A stretch of 5,818 nt of DNA from Bacteroidales bacterium Bact_07. GTDB taxonomy: Bacteria > Bacteroidota > Bacteroidia > Bacteroidales > Tenuifilaceae. The notes under the pieces were generated by a model that searched no databases, was not told where the DNA came from, and saw nothing but the letters and a program-made list of their open reading frames with translations. The translations under genes were made by a program, and so were the position numbers. Location of the stretch: positions 1-5,818 of the forward strand of contig LUYY01000171.1 of the NCBI GenBank assembly GCA_001603415.1. Reading direction: 5' to 3'. Within the stretch, counting starts at the first letter, position 1. Every line of letters starts with the position of its first letter. Shown one piece after another: positions 1 to 5,765 of the stretch.

Positions 1-213
1 CTTTTTAAGGTTTTCATTTGGGCGTGATTATTATTTTTCGATTTCGTTGCCTTAATGTGATAGTTCCTTTAAAAATCGAAATTAAAAAGTTTTTGATGAA
101 AACGCTGAGCTAATGCAACTTTTAAAATTTCGGTAAATTTTTGAGAATCAAAATAATTTATTAAATTGCTTTTGATAATATTAACCTTTAACTAAATTTA
201 AACCTAACGTGCT
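1..213. other. AT-rich non-coding leader upstream of the RDD gene
   Basis: No credible coding region or RNA gene is visible in this 213-nt stretch. It is strongly AT-rich and presumably holds the promoter of the RDD gene. TAAATTTTTG at 134-143 loosely resembles the Bacteroidota -7 element TAnnTTTG but has two extra T residues and no clear -33 partner, so no promoter is called. A 9-bp inverted repeat (TTTCGATTT at 36-44, AAATCGAAA at 73-81) is present but weak given the base composition. Confidence 0.5.
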
Positions 214-687
214 ATGGAAAACTTAAAGTATGCCGGTTTTTGGTGGCGCTTTCTTGCGTACCTGATTGATGCTATCATTATTGGAGCATTTCAATGGATT
301 GTTGTTGTGCCATTCCTTGCATTAATTGGAATTTCGGCAGCTTCAGCTGCTTCGAATGGGTTTAATGAAACTGAGGCTATTGGTATGGCGGGTGCATTTA
401 TTGGTGCAGCCATGGTTACCTATTTGCTGTTAATTGTAATAATGTGGTTGTACTTTGCCTTAATGGAGTCATCAAAGTTTCAGGGAACTGTTGGCAAAAT
501 AGCTTTGGGCATTATTGTTACCGACCTGGAGGGGAATAGGATTTCGTTTGCCCGTGCCACAGGCCGGTATTTCGGCAAAATTCTTTCAAGTATGATTTTT
601 ATGATTGGATACATTCTGGCCGGCTTTACACAAAAGAAACAAGCATTACACGACATGCTTGCCGGAACTTTAGTTTGGAAAAAGTAG
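214..687 (+). CDS. RDD family integral membrane protein
   Basis: A 157-residue inner-membrane protein of the RDD family, whose transport or chaperone role is generally undefined. The family signature is visible: an N-terminal segment with Arg12 and Asp19 leading into the first membrane helix (about 15-40), a second helix (about 58-83), then a short amphipathic stretch with 'GKIALGI' (94-100), Arg114 and Arg118. A third hydrophobic stretch (about 120-138) follows, and the closing 'QALHDMLAGT' motif (143-152) contains the conserved Asp147. Length is normal for a single-domain RDD protein. The ATG at 214 places the RDD motif directly at the N-terminus, and the leader is A/T-rich without an obvious Shine-Dalgarno site. 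It is monocistronic here, converging on the AroA-like gene across a hairpin terminator. Family assignment is firm; substrate and function are unknown. Confidence 0.9.
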   Translation: MENLKYAGFWWRFLAYLIDAIIIGAFQWIVVVPFLALIGISAASAASNGFNETEAIGMAGAFIGAAMVTYLLLIVIMWLYFALMESSKFQGTVGKIALGIIVTDLEGNRISFARATGRYFGKILSSMIFMIGYILAGFTQKKQALHDMLAGTLVWKK

Positions 688-709
688 CACGTGCATGAAA
701 CGAAAAAAT

Positions 710-737
710 AAGGGTGACATCAATGCCACCCTTTTTT
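710..737. terminator. Bidirectional intrinsic terminator between convergent genes
   Basis: A 7-bp perfect stem (AAGGGTG at 710-716, CACCCTT at 727-733) with a 10-nt loop is followed on the plus strand by a T run at 732-737. On the minus strand the same stem is followed by a run rich in T (complement of the A-rich 703-711). It lies 22 nt after the RDD stop codon and about 20 nt beyond the AroA-like stop codon, so it can end transcription from both sides. Seen directly in sequence; function inferred. Confidence 0.85.
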
Positions 738-756
738 GTTATTGATAATATTTTCT

Positions 757-1998
757 TTACTGCAAAATCGCTACATCAAATCCTAGTTTCTTAATTTCAT
801 CCCAGAAAGTTGGGTACGACTTACTGGTAATTCTTGCATTATCCATGATTACCTTTTTCCCTAAAACAGCGTAAGGGGCAAGTGACATTGCCACGCGATG
901 ATCGTTCTGCGAGTCGCACTCAATGGTTTTAAGGCTTTTTAATTTCGATTTGCCATCAAAATCCAAAACTTCCACCTCATTCTCCATTCGAACATTAATG
1001 TTTGCTCCAAGTTTTTGGAATTCGGCTTTTATGGCTTCGAGCCTATCGGGGTCTTTTGTGTGAAAATATTCAATTCCACTTATGCTGAAGGGTATGCCCA
1101 AGGCTAAACAGGTGAACATTATGGCTGGAGCTAAATCGGGGTGTTGCCTAAAATTGTGGATGAACCGTTTTGTTACTTTCCCTTTGTGCTTAAGAATTAT
1201 CGCATCCTCGGCTACCAGTGTGCTTACACCAAGTTTTGTGAACAGGTCTTTTACGGCAGTATTGCACTGGAAACTTTCCGGTTTCAACCCTTTAATGGTT
1301 ACTTCGCCTTTATCGGCAAGAGCTACAGCCTCGTACCAGTATGAAGCTAGTGACCAATCGGCCTCTATGGAGAGTTCGCTTCCGTCGAAAATTTGGTGCT
1401 CCATAAGTACCTCATTCTCATGCCAGTCGATATTTACTCCCATGAACTGAAGTGCACGCAGTGTCATCGTAGGGTAACCTTCAGTAATAATCAGGTTTTT
1501 AAGTTCGATAATTTCTTCGGTATTTAGGTTTGGATCGATGAGTAAGCGGGCTTCAATCATTTTACTGTTAATCGAACCTTCAACTCTTAATATTTTCCCT
1601 TTGAGGTTTTTTCCTATCAGTCTGAATGGCGGATTGCCAATTCGTTCCTCAAACTGAACGTTTAAGCCGTATTTTTGGAGGAGCGTAACTATTTTTTCGG
1701 TGGTGCTAACCTTTAAAATGTTCGAAGATGATAGTATCCACTCACCGCCAAAGTATTTGATAAATGCCCTTATATGCCTTAATGCTCTGGCCGTACGGCC
1801 GCTTTTACTCTTAAGCCCTTCCTTGAATATGCTTTGGTCGATAATCTTTTCATCGCCTTTAACATCACCCTGATGGGGCAAGTTGGCATCTTTATATGCC
1901 CTAATAACTAAAAACTTATGTGACATTGGTCGGGTGGGGGGAATGGTAACCTCACCATTAATCTTTGTTTCCGATTTGGTGATTTGATACTTTATCAT
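757..1998 (-). CDS. EPSP synthase (AroA) family protein with divergent substrate-binding half
   Basis: A 413-residue full-length homologue of 3-phosphoshikimate 1-carboxyvinyltransferase, which joins shikimate-3-phosphate and PEP on the route to chorismate. Family membership is supported by 'EADWSLASYWY' (212-222), 'HPDLAPA' (286-292), 'KDPDRLEAI' (315-323), 'NDHRVAM' (365-371) and 'TSKSYP' (391-396). These keep counterparts of E. coli Asp313 (Asp288), Lys340 (Lys315), Arg344 (Arg319), Arg386 (Arg368) and Lys411 (Lys393). The N-terminal half is abnormal: the usual P-G/A-SKS-x-SNR motif is PPTRPMSHK (20-28), the N-A-G-T-A-x-R loop is RTARALR (68-74), the ERM arginine is Ile94, and S-S-Q is N-S-K (144-146). 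The catalytic Glu341 counterpart is Asp316. There is no deletion or internal stop. It lies 51 nt after cdaA and may be cotranscribed or have its own promoter. The fold is certain; EPSP synthase activity is doubtful, so no gene symbol is given. Confidence 0.85.
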   Translation of the reverse strand: MIKYQITKSETKINGEVTIPPTRPMSHKFLVIRAYKDANLPHQGDVKGDEKIIDQSIFKEGLKSKSGRTARALRHIRAFIKYFGGEWILSSSNILKVSTTEKIVTLLQKYGLNVQFEERIGNPPFRLIGKNLKGKILRVEGSINSKMIEARLLIDPNLNTEEIIELKNLIITEGYPTMTLRALQFMGVNIDWHENEVLMEHQIFDGSELSIEADWSLASYWYEAVALADKGEVTIKGLKPESFQCNTAVKDLFTKLGVSTLVAEDAIILKHKGKVTKRFIHNFRQHPDLAPAIMFTCLALGIPFSISGIEYFHTKDPDRLEAIKAEFQKLGANINVRMENEVEVLDFDGKSKLKSLKTIECDSQNDHRVAMSLAPYAVLGKKVIMDNARITSKSYPTFWDEIKKLGFDVAILQ

Positions 1999-2023
1999 TT
2001 CAGTTTAGTTTTTAGGAATTAAA

Positions 2024-2031
2024 CAAAAGTA
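2024..2031 (-). promoter_or_regulatory. Candidate -7 promoter element for the AroA-like gene
   Basis: Read on the minus strand, this is TACTTTTG, an exact match to the Bacteroidota housekeeping -7 consensus TAnnTTTG, placed 25 nt upstream of the AroA-like ATG within the 51-nt gap after cdaA. No convincing -33 TTG/TTTG partner is seen at the expected spacing, and such an 8-mer arises easily in AT-rich DNA, so an independent promoter is only a possibility. Confidence 0.3.
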
Positions 2032-2049
2032 ACTAACTTTTAAACTATA

Positions 2050-2850
2050 TCACTTGATTTGCAACTTTTGTTCAAGTTTTTGTTTGAGCTCAATGGGGCT
2101 AATGCCGTAATCGATATTTCCATTGTCGGCCAAACTGATTTTGCCGGTTTCTTCCGATACAACGATAACTAAAGCATCGGTAACCTCTGTCAACCCTAAG
2201 GCCGATTTGTGCCTCATGCCAAAGTGTGGGGGTAGGTTCAGGTTTTCGGATATGGGCAATACACAGCGCGCTGCATGAATTTTGTTTCCTTTAATTATCA
2301 CTGCCCCGTCGTGTAAAGGGCTGTTCTTAAAAAAAATATTTTCCAGCAGCCTGCTGGATAGCTCAGCATTAATTATATCGCCCGTATCGGAGTAAACATC
2401 GAGTTCAGAGTTGCGTGTTATAGCGATTAAGGCACCGGTTTTGGTTTCGGAGAGGTTCTTGCAGGCTTTGATTATGGCATCAAAATTAGTATTGCTCATA
2501 TCGTTTAGGTCGGTGCCAAGTAGGAGTGAGCCAAGTGCGCTTTTCCCTTTAGATGTATAACGCGAACCGAGCAGTAATAGAAACTTTCTGATTTCCTGCT
2601 GGAAAACAATGATTAGTGCAATTACGCCAACCCCAATAACCTGTCCCAGAAGATTGCCAAGCAGTTCCATGTTCAGGGCTCTCACAACTAACCAAATAAA
2701 GTAAAGCAGCACAATCCCCGAAAAGATATTCATAGCCGCAGTACCCCTAATTAAAAGGTAGATTTGGTATAGGAGAAAAGCTACTATAACAATATCAACA
2801 ACGTCGAGTATTCTTACATGAATAAATAGAGTTACGGGTAATAATTCCAT
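2050..2850 (-). CDS. cdaA: Diadenylate cyclase CdaA (c-di-AMP synthase)
   Basis: A 266-residue membrane-bound enzyme that condenses two ATP into cyclic di-AMP, a messenger linked in other bacteria to potassium, osmotic and cell-wall homeostasis. Three membrane helices (about 14-34, 40-58 and 66-84) precede a short linker (QQEIRKF, 84-90) and the cytoplasmic DAC domain (about 100-255). The DAC domain shows the DGA catalytic motif (181-183, in 'PLHDGAVII'), the second nucleotide-binding motif as Arg213-His214-Lys215 where Arg-His-Arg is usual, and 'VSEETGKIS' (231-239). Length and order match the CdaA class rather than DisA. Its ATG lies 3 nt after the folP stop codon, so the two are surely cotranscribed and probably translationally coupled; no Shine-Dalgarno site is evident. 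Usual partners such as CdaR or GlmM are not adjacent, as expected outside Firmicutes. Confidence 0.95.
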   Translation of the reverse strand: MELLPVTLFIHVRILDVVDIVIVAFLLYQIYLLIRGTAAMNIFSGIVLLYFIWLVVRALNMELLGNLLGQVIGVGVIALIIVFQQEIRKFLLLLGSRYTSKGKSALGSLLLGTDLNDMSNTNFDAIIKACKNLSETKTGALIAITRNSELDVYSDTGDIINAELSSRLLENIFFKNSPLHDGAVIIKGNKIHAARCVLPISENLNLPPHFGMRHKSALGLTEVTDALVIVVSEETGKISLADNGNIDYGISPIELKQKLEQKLQIK

Positions 2851-2853
2851 GGA

Positions 2854-3735
2854 TTATATGAATTGAAATTCGGGTTGAGCAATTATGAGTTCTGATAGCT
2901 TTATGGCTTCCACCGCTTCCTTTACATCGTGAACCCTTAAAATGCTGGCACCTTTAAGTACAGCATATGTGTTTAGTACTGTAGTCCCATTTAATGCATG
3001 TTCTGGTTTAGTATTTAAGGGTTTGTATATCATCGATTTTCTTGATACGCCTACCAGTATCGGAAGTTCAAGTAGTTTAAAAGTCTCTAGGTTTTTTAAA
3101 ATGGTGTAGTTATGCTCTAGGGTTTTGCCAAAGCCAAACCCAGGATCAATAATAATATCCTTAACATTTAGCTGCTTTAGCTTTTCAATTTTATCGTTAA
3201 AGAATAGCACCAGTTCCCTGATTACATTTTCGTATGTGGGGTTTTGCTGCATGTTTTCAGGGGTTCCTTGCATATGCATGAGAATGTAAGGGACATTTAA
3301 TTCGGCTATGGTTTCAAACATTTTCCTATCCATTTGTCCGGCCGATATGTCGTTTATTATGTCCACACGATATTCCTTAACAGCCCATTTTGCCACAGTT
3401 GCCCTAAATGTATCAACAGAAACAATGGTTTCGGGATATCGCTTGCGTACGGCAGCCAAGGCTTTATCGAGACGTTTAAGCTCTTCCTGCTCGCTAACAG
3501 GTTTTGCCCCCGGGCGAGTAGAGCAAGCACCTACATCAATTATTTGACCTCCTTCGTCAATGATTTGCTTTGCTCTTTGGGCTATGCTGTGCGAAAATCG
3601 GAACCGGCTACCACTGAAAAAAGAGTCGTTGGTTACATTTATTATACCCATAACCATTGGCTTTTCAATGGTTATAAGTTTTCCGTTGCACTGCAACGTT
3701 TTTCTTGGCGCGAAAACTGAACGTTTTTGTTCCAT
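2854..3735 (-). CDS. folP: Dihydropteroate synthase
   Basis: A 293-residue cytoplasmic TIM-barrel enzyme joining p-aminobenzoate to 6-hydroxymethyl-dihydropterin pyrophosphate in folate synthesis; it is the sulfonamide target. Motifs occur in the expected order: 'MGIINVTNDSF' (29-39, loop 1), 'DVGACSTRPGA' (67-77, loop 2), 'SVDTF' (106-110), 'INDIS' (127-131), 'LMHMQG' (152-157), 'DPGFGFGK' (197-204), 'GVSRKS' (229-234) and 'RVHDV' (267-271). The key residues Asn33, Asp108, Asn128, Asp197, Lys233, Arg267 and His269 are all kept, so activity is expected. Loop 1 has Asn36 where proline is common, and loop 2 has Ala-Cys where E. coli has Gly-Glu. The ATG follows a run of seven A residues, an A-rich start typical of this phylum, and leaves a normal N-terminal arm of about 27 residues. 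It is first in the folP-cdaA unit, divergent from tmk. Confidence 0.97.
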   Translation of the reverse strand: MEQKRSVFAPRKTLQCNGKLITIEKPMVMGIINVTNDSFFSGSRFRFSHSIAQRAKQIIDEGGQIIDVGACSTRPGAKPVSEQEELKRLDKALAAVRKRYPETIVSVDTFRATVAKWAVKEYRVDIINDISAGQMDRKMFETIAELNVPYILMHMQGTPENMQQNPTYENVIRELVLFFNDKIEKLKQLNVKDIIIDPGFGFGKTLEHNYTILKNLETFKLLELPILVGVSRKSMIYKPLNTKPEHALNGTTVLNTYAVLKGASILRVHDVKEAVEAIKLSELIIAQPEFQFI

Positions 3736-3824
3736 TTTTTTTCTATCTTGCGTAATGTTTCAAAGGCTAAAATTACGAAACATTGCGTTAAGTTTGTTGA
3801 TGTTGATTTTTAAATTTTTGATGC
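3736..3824. promoter_or_regulatory. Divergent folP / tmk promoter region
   Basis: This 89-bp AT-rich gap must carry the start signals for both the folP unit (minus) and the tmk unit (plus). No exact TAnnTTTG is present. The nearest matches are TAGCCTTTG on the minus strand (3769-3761, one extra base) and TAAATTTTTG on the plus strand (3811-3820), with TTTG at 3793-3796 as a possible upstream element. The position makes the region a promoter; the exact elements are uncertain. Confidence 0.5.
3751..3787. repeat. Imperfect inverted repeat in the divergent promoter region
   Basis: CGTAATGTTTC (3751-3761) faces GAAACATTGCG (3777-3787): 10 of 11 positions are complementary, including a perfect 8-bp core AATGTTTC/GAAACATT, across a 15-nt spacer. 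A second short pairing (CGTAAT 3751-3756 with ATTACG 3772-3777) overlaps it, and TTGCGT occurs directly repeated at 3748-3753 and 3783-3788. It could be an operator for a dimeric regulator or an RNA hairpin in the folP leader. There is no T run, so a terminator is unlikely. Confidence 0.5.
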
Positions 3825-4517
3825 ATGGCTTTAATAGTTGTTGAAGGGCTCGATGGTGCAGGCAAATCAACTCAAATTGACCTTCTTACAAATTACCTTA
3901 AAAGTAAATCGATTCCTTGCCATTTCCTTCATTTTCCGCGAGTAGATGCCCCATTCTTTGGTGAGCTTATTGCAAGGTTTCTTCGTGGCGATTTGGGATC
4001 AATCGATAAGGTTGACCCATACGTGGTTGCTCTACTTTACGCTTCCGATAGAATGGATGCAGCGCCTTTGCTTCGCCAGTGGCTTGCCGGTAACCATGTG
4101 GTTCTGCTTGATAGGTACGTGTATTCCAATGTGGCTTTTCAGTGCGCTAAGCTAAACAATACCGATGAGGTAAAACGTCTTCGGGATTGGATACTACAGC
4201 TGGAGTTCGATTATTACGCAATACCCAGACCCGATTTAAATATCTTTTTAAATGTGCCCTTTGACTTTACTCGCCAGCGTTTAACCGAGCAGAGAACTGG
4301 CGATTCCCGACATTACCTGCAGGGTAAGGATGATATTCATGAAAAAGACCTTTCGTTTCAGGAAAAGGTAAGGAACATTTACCTTGAACAACAACAGTTC
4401 GACACCAATTTTGTTGTTCTTGATTGTACCGATGCAAATGGACAAATGCTTAAGCCCGATGTTATATCGGAAATGATCCTTAATGAGATAGTTAGTAGGA
4501 ATCTTATAAACATCTAA
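3825..4517 (+). CDS. tmk: Thymidylate kinase (dTMP kinase)
   Basis: A 230-residue cytosolic P-loop kinase that phosphorylates dTMP to dTDP with ATP for dTTP synthesis. The Walker A loop is 'GLDGAGKST' (8-16). 'FPR' (37-39) and the 'DRYVYSNVAFQ' segment (96-106) match the dTMP-binding and DR(Y/H) motifs, and 'YASDRMDA' (72-79) precedes the helix that lines the nucleotide site. The lid region (about 152-175) is rich in basic residues (Arg157, Arg162). An Ala rather than Arg in the P-loop together with arginines in the lid resembles the E. coli-type arrangement. It is slightly longer than the usual 205-215 residues because of the lid and C-terminus. The ATG at 3825 places the P-loop at the normal distance; an ATG at 3821 is in another frame. 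The downstream membrane-protein gene follows after 12 nt, so the two are likely cotranscribed. Confidence 0.95.
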   Translation: MALIVVEGLDGAGKSTQIDLLTNYLKSKSIPCHFLHFPRVDAPFFGELIARFLRGDLGSIDKVDPYVVALLYASDRMDAAPLLRQWLAGNHVVLLDRYVYSNVAFQCAKLNNTDEVKRLRDWILQLEFDYYAIPRPDLNIFLNVPFDFTRQRLTEQRTGDSRHYLQGKDDIHEKDLSFQEKVRNIYLEQQQFDTNFVVLDCTDANGQMLKPDVISEMILNEIVSRNLINI

Positions 4518-4522
4518 AAGGA
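4516..4522 (+). promoter_or_regulatory. Shine-Dalgarno-like site overlapping the tmk stop codon
   Basis: AAAAGGA overlaps the last two bases of the tmk stop codon and lies 7 nt before the ATG at 4530. It supports that ATG as the start and suggests coupled translation with tmk. Clear purine-rich sites like this are otherwise rare in this window. Confidence 0.5.
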
Positions 4523-4529
4523 TTTTTAT

Positions 4530-5750
4530 ATGAAGAGATTTTTTTTGCTTATTGCAAAGTATTTACTGGCAATTGTTTTCATTTTCTCAGGATTCGTTAA
4601 GGGCATTGATCCCTGGGGAACAGCATACAAACTGCACGATTACTTCACGGCGTTTCATCTCGATTTCTTAAGCAACTTGGCACTTCCAATTGCCGTTATT
4701 CTATGTGTTGCAGAACTTTACATAGGGCTTCTTTTACTTTTTGGCGCTAAGCCAAAAGTGGCTACATGGGGAGTTTTCCTTTTTATGGCTGTATTTACCC
4801 CTCTTACTTTAATTCTGGCTATTACCAACCCCATATCGGATTGCGGTTGTTTTGGCGATGCCATTAAGCTGTCGAACTGGGGAACATTTTATAAGAATAT
4901 AGTTTTTTTTACTGCCGCTGCTTACCTTTTTGCTAACCGAAAAGAGTTAAACTCAAAGTATGGTTTTTTTAAAGAGAATGCTGTTTCATTAATGCTTTTA
5001 GCCTTAGCCTTTGTGCCACCAGTTCATGGTATTCGCCATCAGCCTTTAATCGATTTTCGTCCATTCCATATTGGTGCAAACCTACTGCAATACACTACCG
5101 TTCCCCAGGATGCCCCACACGATATTTACAAAACGGTTCTCTACTACCAAAAGGATGGTGTGGTTAAGGAATTTGATGAAACCAATTACCCATGGAACGA
5201 TTCTACTTGGGCTTTTGTCGATTCCAAATCGTATTTGGTGAAAAAAGGATATACCCCACCCATTACAAACTTCACATTATATACCGAAGATGGCCAAAAT
5301 TATACCGATAGCATCCTTCATTCAAAGGGTAATTTGGTTCTAGTAGTTGTTCCGAACATTAAATATCTTTCAGAACCCGCTATTGCCAAATTTCAAGATT
5401 TACAGAAACAAGCGCGTAATAAAGGCGTTGAAATATATGGATTAACCTCGGCTGCCGGTACCGATCTGGCCAATTTGGAAAACAAACATGGTTTGTTTTT
5501 TACCTGGCTTCAAGCCGATGAGGTTATGCTTAAAACCATAGTGCGCTCATATCCCGGCATGCTTTATCTATACGATGGAACAATTATTGGCAAATGGCAT
5601 TGGCGCGACATTCCCGACAATCTGTTTAGCAGTGAAAATCCCTTATCATTTTCCTTAAAATCGATACAAATTAAATTGGAGTATGCTTTTGCAGCATTAT
5701 TATCGTTATCTTTAATAATTATTTTGTTATTGTTTAACCGAGATAACTAA
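4530..5750 (+). CDS. MauE/DoxX-like membrane protein with C-terminal thioredoxin-like domain
   Basis: A 406-residue protein. The N-terminal part resembles the MauE/DoxX four-helix fold: helices at about 4-24, 50-72, 78-100 and 119-136, with 'FSGFVKGIDPWG' (19-30) after the first and the paired-cysteine motif 'DCGCFGD' (104-110) before the fourth. A fifth hydrophobic stretch (148-165) leads to a soluble region (about 170-380), then a final helix (383-402) and a charged tail. The soluble part looks thioredoxin-like: 'NLVLVVVPN' (268-276), a following helix, 'VEIYGLTSA' (300-308), and 'SYPGMLYLYDGTIIGKW' (340-356) with the cis-proline-like Pro342. No CXXC is present where the active site would be. 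This matches a long DoxX-type family widespread in Bacteroidota, of unknown function; MauE relatives assist disulfide formation, so a redox role is inferred. It is cotranscribed with tmk. Confidence 0.8.
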   Translation: MKRFFLLIAKYLLAIVFIFSGFVKGIDPWGTAYKLHDYFTAFHLDFLSNLALPIAVILCVAELYIGLLLLFGAKPKVATWGVFLFMAVFTPLTLILAITNPISDCGCFGDAIKLSNWGTFYKNIVFFTAAAYLFANRKELNSKYGFFKENAVSLMLLALAFVPPVHGIRHQPLIDFRPFHIGANLLQYTTVPQDAPHDIYKTVLYYQKDGVVKEFDETNYPWNDSTWAFVDSKSYLVKKGYTPPITNFTLYTEDGQNYTDSILHSKGNLVLVVVPNIKYLSEPAIAKFQDLQKQARNKGVEIYGLTSAAGTDLANLENKHGLFFTWLQADEVMLKTIVRSYPGMLYLYDGTIIGKWHWRDIPDNLFSSENPLSFSLKSIQIKLEYAFAALLSLSLIIILLLFNRDN

Positions 5751-5765
5751 ATCAAATTTTATATT

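Noticed and set aside
36..81. 9-bp inverted repeat (TTTCGATTT / AAATCGAAA) upstream of the RDD gene
   Set aside because: Long spacer and very AT-rich composition make a chance match likely; no T run or promoter element tied to it.
1082..1450. Plus-strand open frames of 122 and 67 codons inside the AroA-like gene
   Set aside because: They lie antisense within a well-supported family member, have no recognisable domain, and read as composition-driven shadow frames.
757..1998. Treating the AroA-like gene as a pseudogene or as two frameshifted pieces
   Set aside because: The frame is continuous, the length matches Bacteroidota AroA, and the substituted segments still align without gaps; a frameshift would give unrelated sequence and altered spacing.
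3308..3844. Three plus-strand open frames (128, 94 and 79 codons) antisense to folP
   Set aside because: They overlap folP and each other, lack family motifs, and one runs into the tmk start; shadow frames.
3946..4155. 69-codon open frame inside tmk
   Set aside because: Same-strand alternative frame inside a strong thymidylate kinase gene, with no independent support.
4539..4970. T8, T8 and T7 homopolymers (4539-4546, 4903-4910, 4964-4970) as phase-variation tracts in the MauE/DoxX-like gene
   Set aside because: Runs are short and explained by Phe codons in AT-rich membrane-protein coding sequence; no surface-antigen context.
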